17,570 nucleotides of DNA from Cytophagales bacterium (lineage in GTDB: Bacteria; Bacteroidota; Bacteroidia; Cytophagales; Cyclobacteriaceae), in NCBI GenBank assembly GCA_003500135.1, contig DNTA01000020.1, forward strand, positions 1 to 17,570, written 5' to 3'. Shown here piece after piece: positions 15,066-17,570 of this stretch (the stretch's first letter is position 1; each line of letters opens with the position of its first letter). A program made the translations under genes and the position numbers. The notes beneath the pieces were generated by a model. That model ran no database searches, had not been told where the DNA came from, and saw only the letters and a list, made by a program, of their open reading frames with translations.

Positions 15066-15830
15066 ATGGAATGGTTGTCTCTGTTAAAAGAAAGAAATGA
15101 AGCGCTCTATTGGTTTGGAATGTCCAACCTGGTACTTGCCTTATTACTCATCGCGATAAGTATAGTAAAACCTATAGAATTAGCCGGTACCAATGCATGG
15201 CACAAACCGGTTAAATTCGCACTTTCCATTGGCATACTGTCGTGGACCATGGGTTGGTATACAGGTTACCTGTCTCCAGGCCGGGATATTGACCTGTTCA
15301 ATTGGACTATCGTTTTGACGCTTGCCTTTGAGATTGTTTATATAGTATTTCAGGCCGCCAGAGGACAGGCTTCCCACTTTAATGTCTCTACCCCGGTTTA
15401 TTCCGCCCTATATTCCATGATGGCGCTGGCGGCAAGCGTGGCGACGCTCGCGATAGCCTTCATAGGTTATAAGTTTTTTGTACAATCCCCTCAGGATTTA
15501 CCTGAGTATTTTATATGGTCAATTCGACTCGGAATAGCAATATTTGTCATTTTTTCTTTTCAAGGCTTTGCCATGGGATCGCGCTTATCGCATACCGTTG
15601 GTGGTCCCGATGGCAGCAGGGGACTTCCCTTTTTAAACTGGAGCATGAGCCTGGGCGATCTACGAGTGGCCCACTTCATTGGCATGCATGCATTGCAAAT
15701 TTTGCCTCTACTTGCCTGGTACATATTGAAAGATATTAAACTCACTTTTATGATGGCTTTTTTATATCTGGCATTGGCGATCATAGTACTGGTTCAGGCT
15801 TTACAGGCAAAACCATTTGTAAAAATTTAA
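15066..15830 (+). CDS. Multi-TM conserved membrane protein of unknown function
   Basis: A 254-residue integral membrane protein with about seven hydrophobic helices (roughly 18-36, 50-68, 79-96, 112-136, 148-170, 200-222, 226-246). Striking loop motifs are NAWHKPVKFALS (43-54), RGQASHFN (99-106), RLSHTVGGPDGSRGLPFLNW (173-192) and DLRVAHFIGMHALQ (198-211). The histidines at 46, 104, 176, 203 and 208 sit at helix ends or inside helices, which would suit metal or haem binding, but that is inference. I know similar proteins in Bacteroidota and other phyla only as hypothetical. It is the first gene of an operon: the dehydrogenase starts three bases after its stop. A candidate activator site and -7 element lie directly upstream. 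Confidence 0.85.
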   Translation: MEWLSLLKERNEALYWFGMSNLVLALLLIAISIVKPIELAGTNAWHKPVKFALSIGILSWTMGWYTGYLSPGRDIDLFNWTIVLTLAFEIVYIVFQAARGQASHFNVSTPVYSALYSMMALAASVATLAIAFIGYKFFVQSPQDLPEYFIWSIRLGIAIFVIFSFQGFAMGSRLSHTVGGPDGSRGLPFLNWSMSLGDLRVAHFIGMHALQILPLLAWYILKDIKLTFMMAFLYLALAIIVLVQALQAKPFVKI

Positions 15831-15833
15831 ATC

Positions 15834-16658
15834 ATGAAACATATGAAATTATCATCAAAAACAATTAAGCGTCTCAAATCCAAATATGGCAATTGGGCGC
15901 TCGTTACCGGCGCTACTTCGGGTATCGGCAGAGAAATCGCCCTGAAATTTGGAGAGGCAGGATTTAATCTGGTTATCACCGGTCGAAGAGAGTTGGCGCT
16001 TAATGAGATCAGTACACAGCTTTTTGAATTATACAGGGTAGAAGTGCTACCGGTAAAAGGTGACCTGTCCAAACATCAGGATGTCGAAAAGCTCATCGAA
16101 GGTACGCGTCATCTTAATATCGGTATAGCCGTATTGAACGCCGGATATGGCACTTCCGGAAAATTTACATCCGCTGACCTGGAACAGGAAATGAATATGC
16201 TCGACCTCAACTGTCGCGCCCTATTACAATTATCCCATCATTTTGCCAATAAAATGAAGACACAGGGACAAAAAGGAGCGATTGTCATGATGAGTTCCAT
16301 TGTGGCCTTCCAGGGCGTGCCCAATGCTGCTCACTACGCGGCTACCAAAGCTTATGTGCAGTCGTTGGGAGAAGCGCTCGCCATAGAATTGAAACCCATT
16401 GGAATAGATGTGTTAACCGCCGCTCCGGGGCCAGTAAAAAGTGGGTTCGCCGACCGGGCTAACATGAATATGGACCTGACATTAAAACCTGAAGCCGTTG
16501 GGGTACCTATTATTGAAGCCATCGGCAGGAGAAACACCTTACTTCCCGGTTCTTTAACAAAATTCCTTGTTTACAACCTGCGCATGACACCAAGATGGGC
16601 CAAAGTTTTGATTATGGGCAAAGTGATGAGTGGATTCACAAAGCACCAGGCCGCCTGA
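15834..16658 (+). CDS. Short-chain dehydrogenase/reductase (SDR), classical type
   Basis: A 274-residue NAD(P)-dependent oxidoreductase. The cofactor motif TGATSGIG is at 25-32; GRRELAL (50-56), with Arg after the second strand, suggests NADP(H). Asp78 is in KGDLS, NAGYG at 102-106, catalytic Ser155 in MMSSIVAF, and Tyr168/Lys172 in HYAATKAYV. After PGPVKSGF the C-terminus has a basic, hydrophobic end (LRMTPRWAKVLIMGKVMSGF) seen in lipid- or steroid-acting SDRs. The substrate is unknown. ATG 15834 is used; an internal ATG at 15843 is also possible. It is three bases downstream of the membrane-protein gene, so the two are surely co-transcribed. The membrane partner might supply or bind the substrate. 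Confidence 0.93.
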   Translation: MKHMKLSSKTIKRLKSKYGNWALVTGATSGIGREIALKFGEAGFNLVITGRRELALNEISTQLFELYRVEVLPVKGDLSKHQDVEKLIEGTRHLNIGIAVLNAGYGTSGKFTSADLEQEMNMLDLNCRALLQLSHHFANKMKTQGQKGAIVMMSSIVAFQGVPNAAHYAATKAYVQSLGEALAIELKPIGIDVLTAAPGPVKSGFADRANMNMDLTLKPEAVGVPIIEAIGRRNTLLPGSLTKFLVYNLRMTPRWAKVLIMGKVMSGFTKHQAA

Positions 16659-16870
16659 TAATTCATTTAAAGCAAAGTGGATTGAATTACGTCTAAAGTT
16701 CGCCTAAATGGATTTTGGTAAAGTAAAATTAACAGCCGGCTATATGCGATTTGTCAAAAATGGATAATTTAAGAAAGATATGGTATATTGTTCCTTAGTA
16801 TCTGACTTGTGCCGATACAAAACCGACTTGTACTTCACTTATATTGAAAACTAAAACCGATCCATTCGAC

Positions 16871-17383
16871 ATGAAAACGATCAATATCCATTTCATTTGC
16901 ATAATACTATTGTTATCTAATTACAGCTTTGCCCAATTCGCTGAAACAGATCAGGAGGCGAAAGCGGCCATGACCCAGCTGGCCTTCATTGTAGGTGATT
17001 GGTCGGGCGAAGGGTGGATGATGGGCCGGGATAGGGAAAAGCGCCTCTTCGATCAAACGGAAAATATACGGTTCAAACTGGATAGCGCCGCCATACTTAT
17101 CGAGGGGGTGGGTAGCCATAAGGGTGAAGTCGTCCACAATGCACTGGCCATCGTCACTTACGATAAGGCTAAACAGCATTACAACTTCCGGTCATATCTT
17201 GCCAATGGCAGGGTGGGTGAATACAAAGCCGAGCTTATTGATGATAAATTTTATTGGTATCCCCGGGACGATATGAGATATATAATTGAAATGAATGATC
17301 AGGGACAGTGGTTTGAAGTGGGTGAAATGAACAGGGAGGGAACATGGTATCAATTTTTTGAAATGACCCTTAATAAGGAATAG
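16871..17383 (+). CDS. Small secreted DUF1579/calycin-like protein
   Basis: A 170-residue exported protein with signal peptide ICIILLLSNYSFA (cut after residue ~21). The mature part begins with a helical stretch, then LAFIVGDWSGEGWMM (~37-51), the FxxGxWxGEG signature of DUF1579-like and nitrobindin-like small beta-barrels. A run of short strands follows (ILIEGVGSHKGEVVHNALAI, YNFRSYLANGRVGEYKAEL, KFYWYPRDDMRYIIEM, WFEVGEMNREGTWYQFFEMTL). Such calycin folds bind lipids or haem; the ligand here is unknown, and no distal haem His is assignable. The frame extends nine codons upstream to a TTG at 16844, but ATG 16871 fits the signal peptide much better. It is a single gene, 212 bases after the SDR gene. 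Confidence 0.85.
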   Translation: MKTINIHFICIILLLSNYSFAQFAETDQEAKAAMTQLAFIVGDWSGEGWMMGRDREKRLFDQTENIRFKLDSAAILIEGVGSHKGEVVHNALAIVTYDKAKQHYNFRSYLANGRVGEYKAELIDDKFYWYPRDDMRYIIEMNDQGQWFEVGEMNREGTWYQFFEMTLNKE

Positions 17384-17465
17384 TACGCTAAGGTTTTAAA
17401 ATTACATATGATGTATATGATTTAATTTCATCATTAAGATGCGATGCAATCACCCTCAAAGTACT

Positions 17466-17528
17466 ACCTTTTCTTCTGCTTTGGCAATGCAGATGTATTG
17501 ATGAAAGCGTTTGTCACACTACAAACGT
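17466..17528. repeat. Dispersed ~60-bp repeat, copy 3
   Basis: CCTTTTCTTCTGCTTTGGC, AATGCAGATGTATTGATG and AAAGCGTTTGT align with copies 1 and 2 in the same orientation. The terminal hairpin is degenerate here (AGCGTT-TGT-CACACT). On the - strand it reads KRFHQYICIAKAEEK, close to the peptide of copy 1. Nothing else was recognised from 17384 to the window end. Confidence 0.6.
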
Positions 17529-17570
17529 GGAAACGGGTATAATGCCTTTACTAATCCTACTTTGTCAAGT

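Overview
The window looks like chromosomal DNA of a free-living, probably marine Bacteroidota of the Cytophagales/Flammeovirgaceae type. This is judged from protein style (S41 peptidase, PorT-type outer-membrane barrel, small Crp/Fnr regulator, YcxB-like protein), the near absence of Shine-Dalgarno sites, a TAnnTTTG -7 element, and many lipoprotein or secreted products. No rRNA, tRNA, CRISPR array, transposase or phage gene was seen.

Layout. (1) 1-2185: an S41 peptidase gene with a predicted N-terminal starch-binding-like domain lies between two near-identical GTTCAG-rich arrays. (2) 2209-5017: an AT-rich accessory islet. It starts with a 21-bp tandem repeat array open in both orientations and holds a 50-codon ORF, a small membrane-protein gene with an in-frame stop, a YcxB-like gene, two tiny membrane-protein ORFs missed by length cut-offs, and a cysteine-rich lipoprotein. 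(3) 5047-7409: one copy of a dispersed repeat, an alpha/beta-hydrolase (lipase/PGAP1-like) and a TetR regulator. (4) 7746-11689: a type I arylsulfatase lipoprotein, a GC-richer lipoprotein gene with strong, tandemly duplicated ribosome binding sites (apparently foreign), the C-terminal stump of a second sulfatase, and an outer-membrane transporter gene that has lost its middle. (5) 11770-14138: a beta-barrel protein, a possible TetR tail remnant, and a sensor histidine kinase whose membrane sensor half is broken by several lesions while the kinase half is intact. (6) 14431-16658: a Crp/Fnr regulator followed by a two-gene operon (multi-TM membrane protein and short-chain dehydrogenase). Its promoter has a perfect -7 element and a TAACA/TGTTA palindrome near -42. 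(7) 16871-17570: a small secreted calycin-like protein and a third copy of the dispersed repeat.

The main themes are gene decay and turnover around the sulfatase locus (tandem-paralogue stump, foreign insert, deleted porin), a repeat-bounded accessory islet, and a compact candidate Crp/Fnr regulatory module. All function calls come from reading the sequence; no database search was run.
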